NCBI GenBank assembly: GCA_946479745.1
Contig: CAMLGZ010000007.1
Coordinates: 70,142 to 134,141, forward strand
Source of the DNA: an uncultured Pseudoxanthomonas sp.
GTDB lineage: Bacteria > Pseudomonadota > Gammaproteobacteria > Xanthomonadales > Xanthomonadaceae
Length of the DNA: 64,000 nucleotides
Direction: 5' to 3'
Shown: positions 8,333-16,831 of the stretch, in pieces
Numbering within the stretch: the stretch's first letter is position 1
Layout of the letters: every line of letters starts with the position of its first letter
Notes under the pieces: generated by a model
What the model was told of the DNA's origin: nothing
Database searches by the model: none
The model's input: the letters and a program-made list of their open reading frames with translations, nothing else
Position numbers and translations under genes: made by a program

Positions 8333-9007
8333 TCAGGCCTGTCTGATCTGCTGTTCCAACTTCAGTTTCAAGGCGTCGTCCAACTTCAGCTGACGCGCCA
8401 GTTCATCCAGGTAGGCGCGTTCCATGAAATTCTGCTCATCGGCGGCCATCAGGCTGGCGAGATACATTTCGGAAGCGATTTCCGGAGTGCTGGCGGCGCG
8501 TGCAACTTCGGCCGGGTCCAGCGGCTTCTCCAGTTCCGCGTGCAGCCACTGCTGCAGTTCGGCGTCCTGATTGACGCGGGTGAACTCGCCTTCGATCACC
8601 TGGCGCTCGCGCGCATCGATATGGCCGTCGGCCTTGGCGGCGGCGACCAGCGCCTTGAGGATCGCCTGACTGTGCAACTCGGCCTGCGGCGGCGGCAAAC
8701 GGTCGACGGTCTGCGGTTCGGCGGACGCGCCGGCACCGCCTTGCTGCTGTTTGTAGTCGCCGTAGGCCTTGTAGGCCATCACTCCGATCGCCGCCAGTCC
8801 GCCATAAGTGGCCAGTTTGCGCGTGGTCTTGTTTTTGCCCAGCAACAGGCCGAGCGCGCCGCCCGCCAAAGCGCCTTTGCCGAAATCGGCGTTGAGCATG
8901 TCGCCCAGACCGCCCTGCCTGGGTGCTGCACTGCCTCCCTGGCCGGATGCATCGCCGCCGCCTTGCGCGGATTTGAGCAGGTGGTCGAGAAAGCCTTGGA
9001 TCTTCAT
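8333..9007 (-). CDS. YebE-like DUF533 / TerB-like protein
   Basis: A 224-residue protein. It begins MKIQGFLDHLLKSAQ, then has a Gly-rich linker, a glycine-zipper-like hydrophobic region (GKGALAGGALGLLLG, residues about 43-75) and a C-terminal helical domain with an acidic DGHIDARERQVIEGEF pattern typical of TerB-like folds. This matches the DUF533 (YebE) family of inner-membrane-associated proteins of unknown function, part of envelope-stress regulons in enterobacteria. The start at 9007 is favoured; the frame extends upstream with no protein-like sequence. Confidence 0.75.
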   Translation of the reverse strand: MKIQGFLDHLLKSAQGGGDASGQGGSAAPRQGGLGDMLNADFGKGALAGGALGLLLGKNKTTRKLATYGGLAAIGVMAYKAYGDYKQQQGGAGASAEPQTVDRLPPPQAELHSQAILKALVAAAKADGHIDARERQVIEGEFTRVNQDAELQQWLHAELEKPLDPAEVARAASTPEIASEMYLASLMAADEQNFMERAYLDELARQLKLDDALKLKLEQQIRQA

Positions 9008-9186
9008 TGTGTGCGGTTCCTGGGGAAGGAGTTGATCCTTATAGGTGTGGCCGTATTCACAGATCGTCAAGCATGACCAATGACATGGGCTTGTCGGTAG
9101 GAATGTGAATCTGTGGGCCACCCCTGTATCGAATACGGGACAGGCTCTGCGTGGCCGATGTTGTGGCCTCTGATGGCACAAGGGCG

Positions 9187-9204
9187 TCGGGGGCGTAGCC
9201 CCGA
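9187..9204. repeat. short GC-rich palindrome
   Basis: TCGGGG-cgta-like hairpin (TCGGGGGCGTAGCCCCGA) followed by CCTACGG, resembling half of an extragenic palindrome. It lies in the 287-nt gap between the YebE-like and HU genes, which holds no gene. Confidence 0.45.
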
Positions 9205-9244
9205 CCTACGGCGTTGCGGGGATTTTCCGCAGCGCCAGAAACGA

Positions 9245-9269
9245 CTCGGGACGGCAATGCCGTCCCGAG
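9245..9269 (-). terminator. Rho-independent terminator of the HU gene
   Basis: An 11-bp perfect stem with a 3-nt loop (CTCGGGACGGC-AAT-GCCGTCCCGAG) starting 26 nt downstream of the HU stop codon. On the minus strand the stem is followed by a moderately T-rich tail (TCGTTTCT). Confidence 0.65.
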
Positions 9270-9294
9270 CAGGTACCGCTTTGGAGCGCTGCGA

Positions 9295-9684
9295 TCAGGC
9301 AGCGGCGTCCTTCAGCTTCTTCAGCGGACGAACCTTGACCTTCACCGAAGCAGGCTTAGCGGCGAACCACTGCTCTTCCTTGGTGAACGGGTTGATGCCC
9401 TTGCGCTTCGGCTTGGCCGGCACGTTGACGGCGGTGATCTTCAGCAGGCCGGGCAGGGTGAACGAACCTGCGCCCTTCTTGCTGACCGAACCGGCGACCG
9501 CGTGTTCCAGCGATGCCAGGATGGAGCGCACGTCCTTCGCAGCGACGCCAGCGGCTTCGGCGAGGTGTGCGACCAGACCGGACTTGCTCAGAGCTTCCTT
9601 GATGGGCTTGGGTGCTGCCGGCTTAGCGGCGGCTTTCTTCGGGGCGGCCTTCTTGGGCGCAGCTTTTTTCTTGCTCGTTGCCAT
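9295..9684 (-). CDS. HU-family DNA-binding protein with basic N-terminal tail
   Basis: A 129-residue protein. The C-terminal 95 residues form an HU/IHF fold (LVAHLAEAAGVAAKDVRSIL; GSFTLPGLLKITAVNVPAKPKRKGINPFT, including the Asn-Pro of the intercalating arm). In front is a tail of about 28 residues made almost only of Lys, Ala and Pro with repeated KKAAPKKA units, like a histone H1 tail. HU proteins bend and compact DNA; the tail should add non-specific contacts. It has its own predicted promoter (9743-9771) with an A/T-tract region upstream and a strong terminator (9245-9269), as expected for an abundant monocistronic gene. Confidence 0.9.
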   Translation of the reverse strand: MATSKKKAAPKKAAPKKAAAKPAAPKPIKEALSKSGLVAHLAEAAGVAAKDVRSILASLEHAVAGSVSKKGAGSFTLPGLLKITAVNVPAKPKRKGINPFTKEEQWFAAKPASVKVKVRPLKKLKDAAA

Positions 9685-9742
9685 AAATGTCCTGTTTTAC
9701 AGTCAATAGGTGGGTAATCGGGCCGACCACGTCGGCATGGGC

Positions 9743-9771
9743 AATGTAGGGCAATTATTCGGTTACGCCAA
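9743..9771 (-). promoter_or_regulatory. sigma-70 promoter of the HU gene
   Basis: On the minus strand, -35 TTGGCG (9766-9771) and -10 TACATT (9743-9748) are 17 nt apart. Just upstream are A/T tracts at 9778-9811 that could act as an UP element. The predicted leader is about 50 nt, ending in ACAGGA before the start codon. Confidence 0.55.
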
Positions 9772-9938
9772 TACCAAAAGCAAAAAAAACACCTTTTTTT
9801 ATGTATTTTTTGCGATGAGCTGATAACCGGCCGGCTCCGGCTCCGAGTTTTGCGTGAGAAATGGCAACTGTGCGGTTGCAGCATTGCGGGCTGTGCGGTG
9901 GAATCGAGCCGGGCCGAAACGTTCGACAGGATTCGGAC

Positions 9939-10505
9939 CTACCCTTGGGAGCAGTCGGGCAAATAGCGTTTCAAGTCCTGATCGCCGGAAACCGTGCATT
10001 GCCAGCGCACCTGATAAGTGTCGGGATCGGCCTGCGGGACCAGCTGCAACAGCGTTCCTTCGGCGAAGTTGCCATCGAAAACTATGGTGATCGTGCCACG
10101 CTCGCCGACAGCGATGTCGCGTATGGCGCCTCCCGCTTTGGCGTTGTTCTGCGGCAGGCCCGCTTCGGAGGCCTTGGCGGGCCACTTGCCGTTGCTCATG
10201 AACGATTCGGTCAACGCCACCTTGTAGCTCTGCGTCTGGGAAAGGGCTTCGGCCACCATGCGCCGCTTGTTCTGTTCGGTGGCCTGGGCCTCGAACGCCT
10301 GCTGGGCGCTGTCGACGCTCTGTTTGATTGAGGCATCGACGCTCCGGGTGATCTTCTTGGCCCCCTCGGCGGCCTGGGAAAGATCGAGAGTGGCCGCCTC
10401 GGTGCGTTTCGCTTCGCGAGGCTGGACTATGAAGTGGTCGTACACGAACAGGGCCACGCCTATGCCGAGAAGCGTGCCGAACAGAGAGATGGCCAACTGC
10501 TTCAT
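9939..10505 (-). CDS. pilin-like membrane-anchored protein
   Basis: A 188-residue protein with one N-terminal hydrophobic helix (MKQLAISLFGTLLGIGVALFVY). A helical linker of about 70 residues follows, then a C-terminal domain (VALTESFMSNGKWP, GTITIVFDG, TYQVRWQCTVSGDQDLKRYLPDC) that closely resembles the globular head of type IV major pilins, including a Cys pair able to form the disulfide loop. It lacks the usual prepilin peptidase site (G/FTLIE), so it may not be assembled into pili. No pilus genes are nearby. The start at 10505 begins at the membrane helix. Confidence 0.6.
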   Translation of the reverse strand: MKQLAISLFGTLLGIGVALFVYDHFIVQPREAKRTEAATLDLSQAAEGAKKITRSVDASIKQSVDSAQQAFEAQATEQNKRRMVAEALSQTQSYKVALTESFMSNGKWPAKASEAGLPQNNAKAGGAIRDIAVGERGTITIVFDGNFAEGTLLQLVPQADPDTYQVRWQCTVSGDQDLKRYLPDCSQG

Positions 10506-10570
10506 GGAAGATCTTCGGGACGAGGAAGGTTTAAAGCTATCAGGATTTAATCGTGGGTAGCTGCTCGGAG

Positions 10571-10632
10571 GGAGCGGCGATACCCGGGCTTCTCTCCTCG
10601 CCATCGCAGATCCCCGGGTATCGCTGCGCTCC
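10571..10632. repeat. extragenic inverted repeat, CCCGGGTATCGC family
   Basis: GGAGCGGCGATACCCGGG (10571-10588) is matched by an inverted copy at 10613-10632 with a 2-nt indel, around a 24-nt spacer. It sits between the EF-G-like gene and the pilin-like gene and could form a hairpin in either transcript. Confidence 0.65.
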
Positions 10633-10649
10633 ACCCGGGCTGCGTGAGG

Positions 10650-12695
10650 TTATTCCTCCTCGTGCTTCGGTTTGTAGGATTCCACCAGCTTCTGCTGCAC
10701 ATTCCCCGGCACTGGTTCGTAGTGGCTGAAATCCAGGCGGTAGCGGCCCTTGCCGGCGGTTACCGACTTCAGCTCCGCCGCGTAACCCTCCAGCTCCGAC
10801 AGCGGCACTTGCGCCTTCACCACGATCTCCCCACGCGCAGTATCGGTGCCGTTGATACGCGCGCGCTTGGAAGACAATCCGCCGGTGATATCGCCCAGCT
10901 GAGCCTCCGGTGCGTTGACCTCCAGGTCCACGATGGGTTCCAGCACTTGCGGCCGCGCCTTGCCTATGGCGTCCAGGAACGCTTTTTTTCCAGCTGCGAC
11001 GAAGGCGATTTCCTTGCTGTCCACCGCATGATGCTTGCCGTCGTAGACGGTCACACGCACGTCCTGGATGGGGTAGCCAGCCAACGCGCCGCCCTGCAGC
11101 ACCTGGCGCACGCCTTTTTCGACCGCCGGCAGGTACTGGCCGGGGATGGTCCCGCCTTTGACCGCATCGACGAACTCGAAACCGCCGCCGCGCGGCAGCG
11201 GTTCGATGCGCAGAAAGACCTCGCCGAACTGGCCGGCGCCGCCGGTCTGCTTCTTGTGCCGGTGATGGCCTTCGGCGGCCACCCCTATGGTTTCGCGGTA
11301 GGCGATTCGCGGCGGCCGCGATGCGACTTCCACGCCATGCCGTTCCTTCAGCCGGTCCAGATTGACGCGAAGGTGCAGGTCGGACAAGCCGCGGATCACG
11401 GTTTCGTTGGTTTCGGATTCGTGTTCGACACGGAAGCACGGGTCTTCCTCCGCCAGGCGATGCAAGGCGGTGGCGAGTTTCTGCTCCTGGCCCTTGCGGG
11501 TCGCTTCGATGGCCAGCCCGAACATCGGTTTGGGGAAGGCGAGCGGGGCCAGGCGGATCTCGTCTTCGTCGTGGCTGTCGTGCAGCACCGCATCGAAATG
11601 CAGGTCCTCGATCTTGGCCACCGCGGCGATGTCGCCGGGAATGGCTTCATCTATTTCCACGTGGTCCTTGCCCTTGATCTTGTACAGATGCGCGACCTTG
11701 AAAGGCTTGCGGCCGTCGTCGACGAACAATTGTGTATCCCTGCGCACCGTGCCCTGGTACACGCGGAAGATGCCCAGCTTGCCCACGAAAGGATCGTTGA
11801 CGATCTTGAAGACATCGGCGATGACGTGCGCATCGGGGTCGGGCTTGGCTTCGATCAGCGCCGCTTTGTCGCCGCTGCCCTTGACGAACGGCGGCGCATT
11901 GCCCTCGCCGGGATGCGGGAACAGCTTCTCGGCGATATCCAGCAGTTCCCTGACGCCGGCGCCGCTGCGCGCCGAAACGAAGCACACCGGCACCAGATGC
12001 CCTTCGCGCAGGCACTGCTCGAAGACATCGTGCAGCTCCTCGCCCTTCAATCCGGATTCGCCCTGGTCGAGATAGCGGTCCATCACCGTTTCGTTGACTT
12101 CGACCACCTGGTCGATGATTTTCTGATGCCAGGCGGCAACCGGACCCAGGTTGCTGTCGCCGGTGGGTTTCCAGAAACAGTCGACTACGCGCTTGCCGCC
12201 CTCGACCGGGAGATTGAGGGGCAGCACTTCGGGACCGAAAATCTCGCGCAGGCTGTCGAGCAGGGCGCCGAGTTTGGCGCCCGGGTGATCGATCTTGTTG
12301 ATCAGGATGACGCGGCACAGATTGCGCGCCTTGGCGTGCTCCATCATGCGGCGCGTACCGTAACCGACGCCGGTGTCGGCATCCACCACTATGGCCACGG
12401 TCTCCACCGCAGCCAATGCCGACAGGGTGGGGCCGCGGAAATCCGGATAACCGGGGGTGTCGATCAGGTTGACGTGGATACCCTCGTGATCGGTGCTTGC
12501 GATCGCGCTGTCCATCGAGTGGCCACGATCTTTTTCCATGGGATCGTGATCGGACACGGTACTGCCGCGTTCAATCGTGCCTGCCGTCTGCAGGGCGCCG
12601 CCGGCATGCAGCAGGGCTTCGAACAAGGTGGTTTTGCCGGCGCCAGGGTGGCCTGCCAAGGCCACGTTGCGGATTTGCGCTGTCGAATAAGGCAT
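10650..12695 (-). CDS. elongation factor G-like translational GTPase
   Basis: A 681-residue paralogue of EF-G. GTPase motifs are clear: GHPGAGKTT (15-23), DTPGY (79-83) and NKID (133-136). The switch I segment reads DRGHSMDSAI instead of the RGITI of canonical EF-G. EF-G-like domains II to V follow (KKQTGGAGQFGEVFLRIEPL is the domain IV start). The gene stands alone, not in the rpsL-rpsG-fusA-tuf cluster, so it is not the main translocase. Members of this subfamily have no settled role; ribosome-associated translation or stress functions are guesses. Length and domain set look complete. Confidence 0.8.
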   Translation of the reverse strand: MPYSTAQIRNVALAGHPGAGKTTLFEALLHAGGALQTAGTIERGSTVSDHDPMEKDRGHSMDSAIASTDHEGIHVNLIDTPGYPDFRGPTLSALAAVETVAIVVDADTGVGYGTRRMMEHAKARNLCRVILINKIDHPGAKLGALLDSLREIFGPEVLPLNLPVEGGKRVVDCFWKPTGDSNLGPVAAWHQKIIDQVVEVNETVMDRYLDQGESGLKGEELHDVFEQCLREGHLVPVCFVSARSGAGVRELLDIAEKLFPHPGEGNAPPFVKGSGDKAALIEAKPDPDAHVIADVFKIVNDPFVGKLGIFRVYQGTVRRDTQLFVDDGRKPFKVAHLYKIKGKDHVEIDEAIPGDIAAVAKIEDLHFDAVLHDSHDEDEIRLAPLAFPKPMFGLAIEATRKGQEQKLATALHRLAEEDPCFRVEHESETNETVIRGLSDLHLRVNLDRLKERHGVEVASRPPRIAYRETIGVAAEGHHRHKKQTGGAGQFGEVFLRIEPLPRGGGFEFVDAVKGGTIPGQYLPAVEKGVRQVLQGGALAGYPIQDVRVTVYDGKHHAVDSKEIAFVAAGKKAFLDAIGKARPQVLEPIVDLEVNAPEAQLGDITGGLSSKRARINGTDTARGEIVVKAQVPLSELEGYAAELKSVTAGKGRYRLDFSHYEPVPGNVQQKLVESYKPKHEEE

Positions 12696-12908
12696 GAGGC
12701 CGTTCCTCCCAAAGGTTTATGGAGTAAAGGGCCGTCATGGCAGTCCGGGCCGAGTGTCCTGGACGAGTGGCGAGCGTGACGCCCGGTGGGCGGTCATGGC
12801 GGGCGGCCAGCATTGCGGCCATGAACGGAGCGGTCAAGTCGCACTGCGGTACGGGGCGTTAACAGACCCTGGGTGTAAGCTTCGCGCTCCCCCATCAAGG
12901 AGCATGAA

Positions 12909-13349
12909 ATGGCAGCCCTGAAACGATTCGCCGACGCGGCATGGAGCGGCGATCTGATGTCCGGAAAAGGCAACCTGAGCACGCCGCAAAGCGGTCTGTT
13001 CGCCGCGCAGAATTATTCCTTCAAGACGCGCTTCGGCGACGAGAAAGGCACCAATCCGGAGGAACTGCTGGCCGCAGCGCACGCCGGCTGCTTCACCATG
13101 GCGCTCTCGGCGGTGCTGGGGAAGGAGGGCTTCATTGCCGACAGCATCAACACGCGCGCCGAAGTATCGATGGAACCCGGCGCCGATCCGGGCCCGACCG
13201 TGACCGGAGTGAAGCTGGTCATGTCGGCCAAGGTGCCGGGTATCGACGCCGCCAAGTTCGACGAGATCGCGCATGCGGCGAAAGCCGGCTGCGTCATTTC
13301 GCGCGCGCTGGCCGTACCGGTGACCCTGGAAGCTACCTTGGTTGAGTGA
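12909..13349 (+). CDS. OsmC-family peroxiredoxin
   Basis: A 146-residue OsmC/Ohr-fold protein. Both active cysteines are present: the peroxidatic Cys in [18 protein letters not shown] and the resolving Cys in [10 protein letters not shown]. OsmC proteins reduce organic hydroperoxides using two conserved cysteines. Start and length fit OsmC rather than Ohr. GGAG upstream (AAGGAGC at 12897-12903) provides the ribosome site. The stop overlaps the start of the downstream hydrolase gene by 8 nt. Confidence 0.88.
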   Translation: MAALKRFADAAWSGDLMSGKGNLSTPQSGLFAAQNYSFKTRFGDEKGTNPEELLAAAHAGCFTMALSAVLGKEGFIADSINTRAEVSMEPGADPGPTVTGVKLVMSAKVPGIDAAKFDEIAHAAKAGCVISRALAVPVTLEATLVE

Positions 13350-14034
13350 CTGGAATGCTTTGCTGATCCACGGCGCCGGCGGCGGCGCCTGGGAATGGAA
13401 CCAGTGGCGTGGCGTACTGGAAGCGCACACCGTCGCCGTGCAGACCATGGAATTGCAGCCCGTTGCGCAGGGATTGGCCGCCACCACGTTGCAGGACTAC
13501 GCTGCGCAGGTGGGAATGGCTCTGCAGGGTTTGCAGCGCCCACGCGTATTGGTGGGCGCCAGCCTGGGCGGGCTGCTGGCCGCGATGTGCGCCGATGAGG
13601 CGGATGCCTTGGTGCTGGTCAATCCGCTGCCGCCTGCGCCGTGGCACCGGCGATTGCCCGTGCGCTCATGGGACAGGGTGGTTCCCTGGCAACGCAACGC
13701 GCGACTGCATTCCACCCGCCAGGCGATGCGGGACGCGGACGATGCGAGCGCGTTATGGGCTTTTCGCCATTGGCGCGACGAATCGGGCCAGGCGCTAAGC
13801 CAGGCGCATGCGGGCGTTGAAGTCGCAAAGCCGGATTGTCCTGCGCTATTCGTTGTCTCCAGGCAGGACGAGGACGTGGCGCCGGAGATTGTTCTTGAGT
13901 GGGCGCAAGCTTGGCAGGCGGATCGGCTGGAAGCGCTTGCAAACAGCCACGTCGGGCCTTTGCTGGGTCGCCAGGCACAAGCGGTCGCCGCCCAAGCTGT
14001 CGCATGGCTAAACCGACTCGGGCAGGCGGGCTGA
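13342..14034 (+). CDS. alpha/beta hydrolase
   Basis: A 230-residue cytosolic alpha/beta hydrolase. Visible are the [10 protein letters not shown] oxyanion region near the N terminus, the nucleophile elbow GASLGG (about residue 72), a candidate acid in SRQDEDVAP and a histidine in [10 protein letters not shown]. Translation must start at TTG 13342, which overlaps the OsmC stop; no ATG fits before the first strand. The overlap indicates translational coupling with osmC. The substrate is unknown. Confidence 0.7.
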   Translation: MSDWNALLIHGAGGGAWEWNQWRGVLEAHTVAVQTMELQPVAQGLAATTLQDYAAQVGMALQGLQRPRVLVGASLGGLLAAMCADEADALVLVNPLPPAPWHRRLPVRSWDRVVPWQRNARLHSTRQAMRDADDASALWAFRHWRDESGQALSQAHAGVEVAKPDCPALFVVSRQDEDVAPEIVLEWAQAWQADRLEALANSHVGPLLGRQAQAVAAQAVAWLNRLGQAG

Positions 14035-14105
14035 GTTCAGACTCGTTTCACCCGCGCGACTTGACGATGCGTCTGCGCCACATCCGGCGTTGGGAGCCTG
14101 CTCAG

Positions 14106-14834
14106 ATGAAACGCCTTTCCGCCAGCCTGCTAGTCGCGGGCCTTGCCTTTACCGGTACCGCCTTCGCGCAGTCGTCCGGCTACTACGGGCAGGACGATCG
14201 TGACTACGGTTCCGATCCGTACCCATCCGACTCCTATCAGGGGCAGGGCGCGACGTACGATTACGCGCGGGTGCTGCGCGTGGATCCGGTCATCGGCTCC
14301 GACTATGGCAATCGTACTTCACAGAGGTCCAGCCAGTGCCATTACCGTCAGGCCGATGATGTCTACACGGGCAACGACGGCTACTACAATCAGAACGACC
14401 ACTACCAGAATGATCGCGACAACGGCTACTACGGCCGCGACGACGGTTACCGCAGCAATGGCAACGAAACCAGCCGCACGGTAGCCACGGTGATCGGCGG
14501 CATTGCGGGTGCGGTGCTGGGCAGCAAGATCGGCGATGGCAGCGGGCGTTATGTGGGCACGGCGGTGGGCTCCATGGTCGGCGGCATGGCCGGCCGCTCC
14601 ATCTATGACAGCTCGCAACGCAACAACCAATATCAGCGCCGAGGTACGGTTCGCGTCTGCGATCCGGTGCCGGTCACCAGTCGCGATGGCTACTACGGCG
14701 ACGGCTATGGCGACGACGAGAGCCTCAATGGCTACGACGTGACCTACGAATACGCCAACCGCACCTACCACACGCGCACCAATTACCATCCCGGCGATCG
14801 CATCCGGGTGCGGGTGGATGTGCAGGCGGAATGA
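14106..14834 (+). CDS. glycine-zipper 2TM-domain surface protein
   Basis: A 242-residue exported protein with signal peptide MKRLSASLLVAGLAFTGTAFA. A low-complexity region rich in Tyr, Asp, Asn and Gly follows (residues about 20-115). Next is a glycine-zipper segment (VIGGIAGAVLGSKIGDGSGRY with VGTAVGSMVGGMAG), as in the 17-kDa surface-antigen and SlyB-like families. The C-terminal part (VTYEYANRTYHTRTNYHPGDRIRVRVDVQAE) is the conserved end of this group. Glycine zippers insert into membranes; the role is structural or unknown. It is followed by a strong terminator. Confidence 0.75.
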   Translation: MKRLSASLLVAGLAFTGTAFAQSSGYYGQDDRDYGSDPYPSDSYQGQGATYDYARVLRVDPVIGSDYGNRTSQRSSQCHYRQADDVYTGNDGYYNQNDHYQNDRDNGYYGRDDGYRSNGNETSRTVATVIGGIAGAVLGSKIGDGSGRYVGTAVGSMVGGMAGRSIYDSSQRNNQYQRRGTVRVCDPVPVTSRDGYYGDGYGDDESLNGYDVTYEYANRTYHTRTNYHPGDRIRVRVDVQAE

Positions 14835-14858
14835 GATTTTCGCTTTGAGTGGAAAAGA

Positions 14859-14885
14859 AAAAGGAGCTGCAAGGCTCCTTTTTTT
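14859..14885 (+). terminator. Rho-independent terminator
   Basis: GGAGC/GCTCC hairpin extended by A-T pairs (AAAAAGGAGC-TGCAAG-GCTCCTTTTT) and a run of seven T, starting about 25 nt after the glycine-zipper gene. Confidence 0.85.
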
Positions 14886-14886
14886 G

Positions 14887-14999
14887 GTCGTCATCCCAGC
14901 GAAAGCTGGGATCCATTTTGATCTTGCTCTGCAGTGCACTACGGTGGAAACGTCAAAATCAAAATCAAAATGGATCCCAGCTTTCGCTGGGATGACGAC
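14887..14999. repeat. extragenic inverted-repeat element, CCCAGCGAAAGCTGGG family
   Basis: Two arms in opposite orientation, each carrying the palindrome CCCAGC-GAAA-GCTGGG (or TTTC on the other arm) and an ATCCATTTTGAT flank: left arm about 14887-14922, right arm about 14962-14999. This is a paired REP-like (BIME-like) element. Related copies lie at 54381-54517 and, with a diverged core, at 57666-57767. Confidence 0.8.
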
Positions 15000-15014
15000 G
15001 GTGTGGATCTTTGG

Positions 15015-15890
15015 TCACCAATCGATCTGTCCCCTCACTACATTGCGGATTCTGCCGCCCGACCAAACCTCGCCCTCTTCATCGACATGCAACTCGATAA
15101 TCGCGTCGTAACCCACCTCGCGCCCCTGGCTGATGCGGTAGCGGCCATCGTTGCCGGGTAGCGCATCCTGCGAAGCCAGCCATGCCGCCAGCGTCGCATT
15201 GGCTGCGCCCGAGGCGGCATCCTCGAACTGCGCCGGGGCGCCCACCCAGGCGCGCACCGCCAGGAAGTAGACCGGATCGTCGCTGCGCGCGAACACGCAC
15301 ATGCCCATGCTTTCGGTCTCATGCGCCAACTTGCCGATCGCTTCCCAGGGCGGGGTCGCCGAGCGCAGCGCGGCTTCGTCGCGCAGTTCCGCCAGCCACC
15401 AGCGGCGGCCGCCGTCCATCAGCGCGGGCGGTAAATCGCCCAGCGGCAGGGTGCCAAGCACATCGTGCAGCCGCGCATCTTCCGGTGAAGCGATTTCCAT
15501 CACCTTGGCGCGCGGCGTGCGTACGGCGATGGTGCGGGTAGCGCCGGTACCGATCACGCGTAAGGGAAGCAGTCCGGCGATGCCGTCCTGCACCAGCAGT
15601 CCATCGCGCGGTGTCGCCAGTCCCGCTTCCAAAACCGCATGGGCAGTACCGACACTGGGGTGGCCGGCGAAAGGTACTTCGCGGCGCGGGCTGAAGATGC
15701 GGATGCCGTAGCTGGCTTCCGGTTTCGTCGCCGGAAATACGAATGTGGTTTCCGGCAACCGCGTCCAGCGTGCGATCGCCTGCATGGTGGCGTCGTCCAA
15801 CCCCTCGGCATCCAGAACTACGGCCAATGGGTTGCCTGCGCCGGGGCGGTCGGCGAAGACGTCGAGTTGCACGTAACGGCGTGAGGTCAT
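15015..15890 (-). CDS. PhzF-family isomerase/epimerase, copy 1
   Basis: A 291-residue PhzF-like protein (diaminopimelate-epimerase fold). The N terminus RRYVQLDVFADRPGAGNPLAVV and the motif PFAGHPSVGTAHAVL are diagnostic; a glutamate in PETTFVFPAT matches the region holding the PhzF catalytic Glu. A second family signature, EDAASGAANATLAAWL, is near the C terminus. The start at 15890 gives the same N terminus as the paralogue just upstream (15922-16797), only 31 nt away on the same strand. PhzF outside phenazine clusters has no known substrate. Confidence 0.85.
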   Translation of the reverse strand: MTSRRYVQLDVFADRPGAGNPLAVVLDAEGLDDATMQAIARWTRLPETTFVFPATKPEASYGIRIFSPRREVPFAGHPSVGTAHAVLEAGLATPRDGLLVQDGIAGLLPLRVIGTGATRTIAVRTPRAKVMEIASPEDARLHDVLGTLPLGDLPPALMDGGRRWWLAELRDEAALRSATPPWEAIGKLAHETESMGMCVFARSDDPVYFLAVRAWVGAPAQFEDAASGAANATLAAWLASQDALPGNDGRYRISQGREVGYDAIIELHVDEEGEVWSGGRIRNVVRGQIDW

Positions 15891-15921
15891 CAGAAATAGG
15901 AGGGGGTGGGGGCCGTGCAGC

Positions 15922-16797
15922 TTACCAATCCACGCTGCCGCGGATAACCGCCTGTACCTGACCACCGATCCAGACTTCGTTTTCGCTATCCACCTGCACT
16001 TCCACCCGGCCATCGCGTCCCAGTTCGCGGCCCTGGCTGGCGATATAGCGTCCCTCCGCACCGGGTAACGCACCGGCATGGTGCAGCAGCGCGGCGATGC
16101 TGGCGTTGGCGCTGCCGGTCACCGGGTCTTCCGGTATGCCGTCGGCGGGGCAATACGCACGCACGGCCAGATCGTGATCCGAGCCCTCGACTCGGCCGAA
16201 CACCACCAGCCCAACCGCGTTGCTGGCAGTGCTGAGTGCGGCGATGGCGGGCAGATCGGGTTGCATCGCGCGCACCGTGGCTGCATCGGCCAGTTCCACC
16301 AACCACCAGTCCGGACCGTTGTTCCACAACGCAGGAGCGAGCTTGCCGCGCCGCAGGCCCTGCAAGGCGGAAGCGAGCGCCTTGGCATGAACGTCCCCGG
16401 CGTCCACTTCCCGCGCATGTGGCGCCCGCACATGGACAAAGCGGGCGGCATCGCGTTGCTCGATTCTTATCGGCAGCAAACCCGCCGCGCATTCCTGCAC
16501 CAGGCGACCGTCCTTCGCTTGCGCCAGACCCGAATCCAGCGCCGCCCAGGCCGCACCCACGCTGGGGTGGCCCGCGAAGGGCAGTTCCTGGCGCGGGGTG
16601 AAGATGCGCACGCGATAGTCGGCTTCCGCCGAAGTGGGGGGCAGGAAGAAGATCGTCTCGGACAGGTTCGCCCAGGCGGCATAAGCCTGCATCGCGTCTG
16701 CGTCCATGTCGGCCGCGTCGAACACCACGCCCAGCGGATTGCCGGCACCGGGCCGGTCGGCGAAGACGTCGAGTTGCAGATAACGGCGTACGGTCAT
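15922..16797 (-). CDS. PhzF-family isomerase/epimerase, copy 2
   Basis: A 291-residue paralogue of the following gene and of exactly the same length. It has RRYLQLDVFADRPGAGNPLGVV at the N terminus, PFAGHPSVGAAWAAL near residue 70 and EDPVTGSANASIAALL near the C terminus, all PhzF signatures. The pair clearly arose by tandem duplication and has since diverged. It is transcribed away from lysAC; the shared upstream region carries a 12-bp direct repeat (16832-16856). No phenazine genes are present, so a housekeeping or detoxification role is more likely. Confidence 0.85.
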   Translation of the reverse strand: MTVRRYLQLDVFADRPGAGNPLGVVFDAADMDADAMQAYAAWANLSETIFFLPPTSAEADYRVRIFTPRQELPFAGHPSVGAAWAALDSGLAQAKDGRLVQECAAGLLPIRIEQRDAARFVHVRAPHAREVDAGDVHAKALASALQGLRRGKLAPALWNNGPDWWLVELADAATVRAMQPDLPAIAALSTASNAVGLVVFGRVEGSDHDLAVRAYCPADGIPEDPVTGSANASIAALLHHAGALPGAEGRYIASQGRELGRDGRVEVQVDSENEVWIGGQVQAVIRGSVDW

Positions 16798-16831
16798 ACG
16801 GGGCGGCCTTGTTCGGTAGGTTCGTATGGAA

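Noticed and set aside
10650..12695. The EF-G-like gene as the main fusA
   Set aside because: No ribosomal-protein or tuf neighbours and a non-canonical switch I.
14887..14999. A CRISPR-like repeat array
   Set aside because: Only two inverted arms, no regularly spaced direct repeats, and no cas genes; it is a REP-type element.
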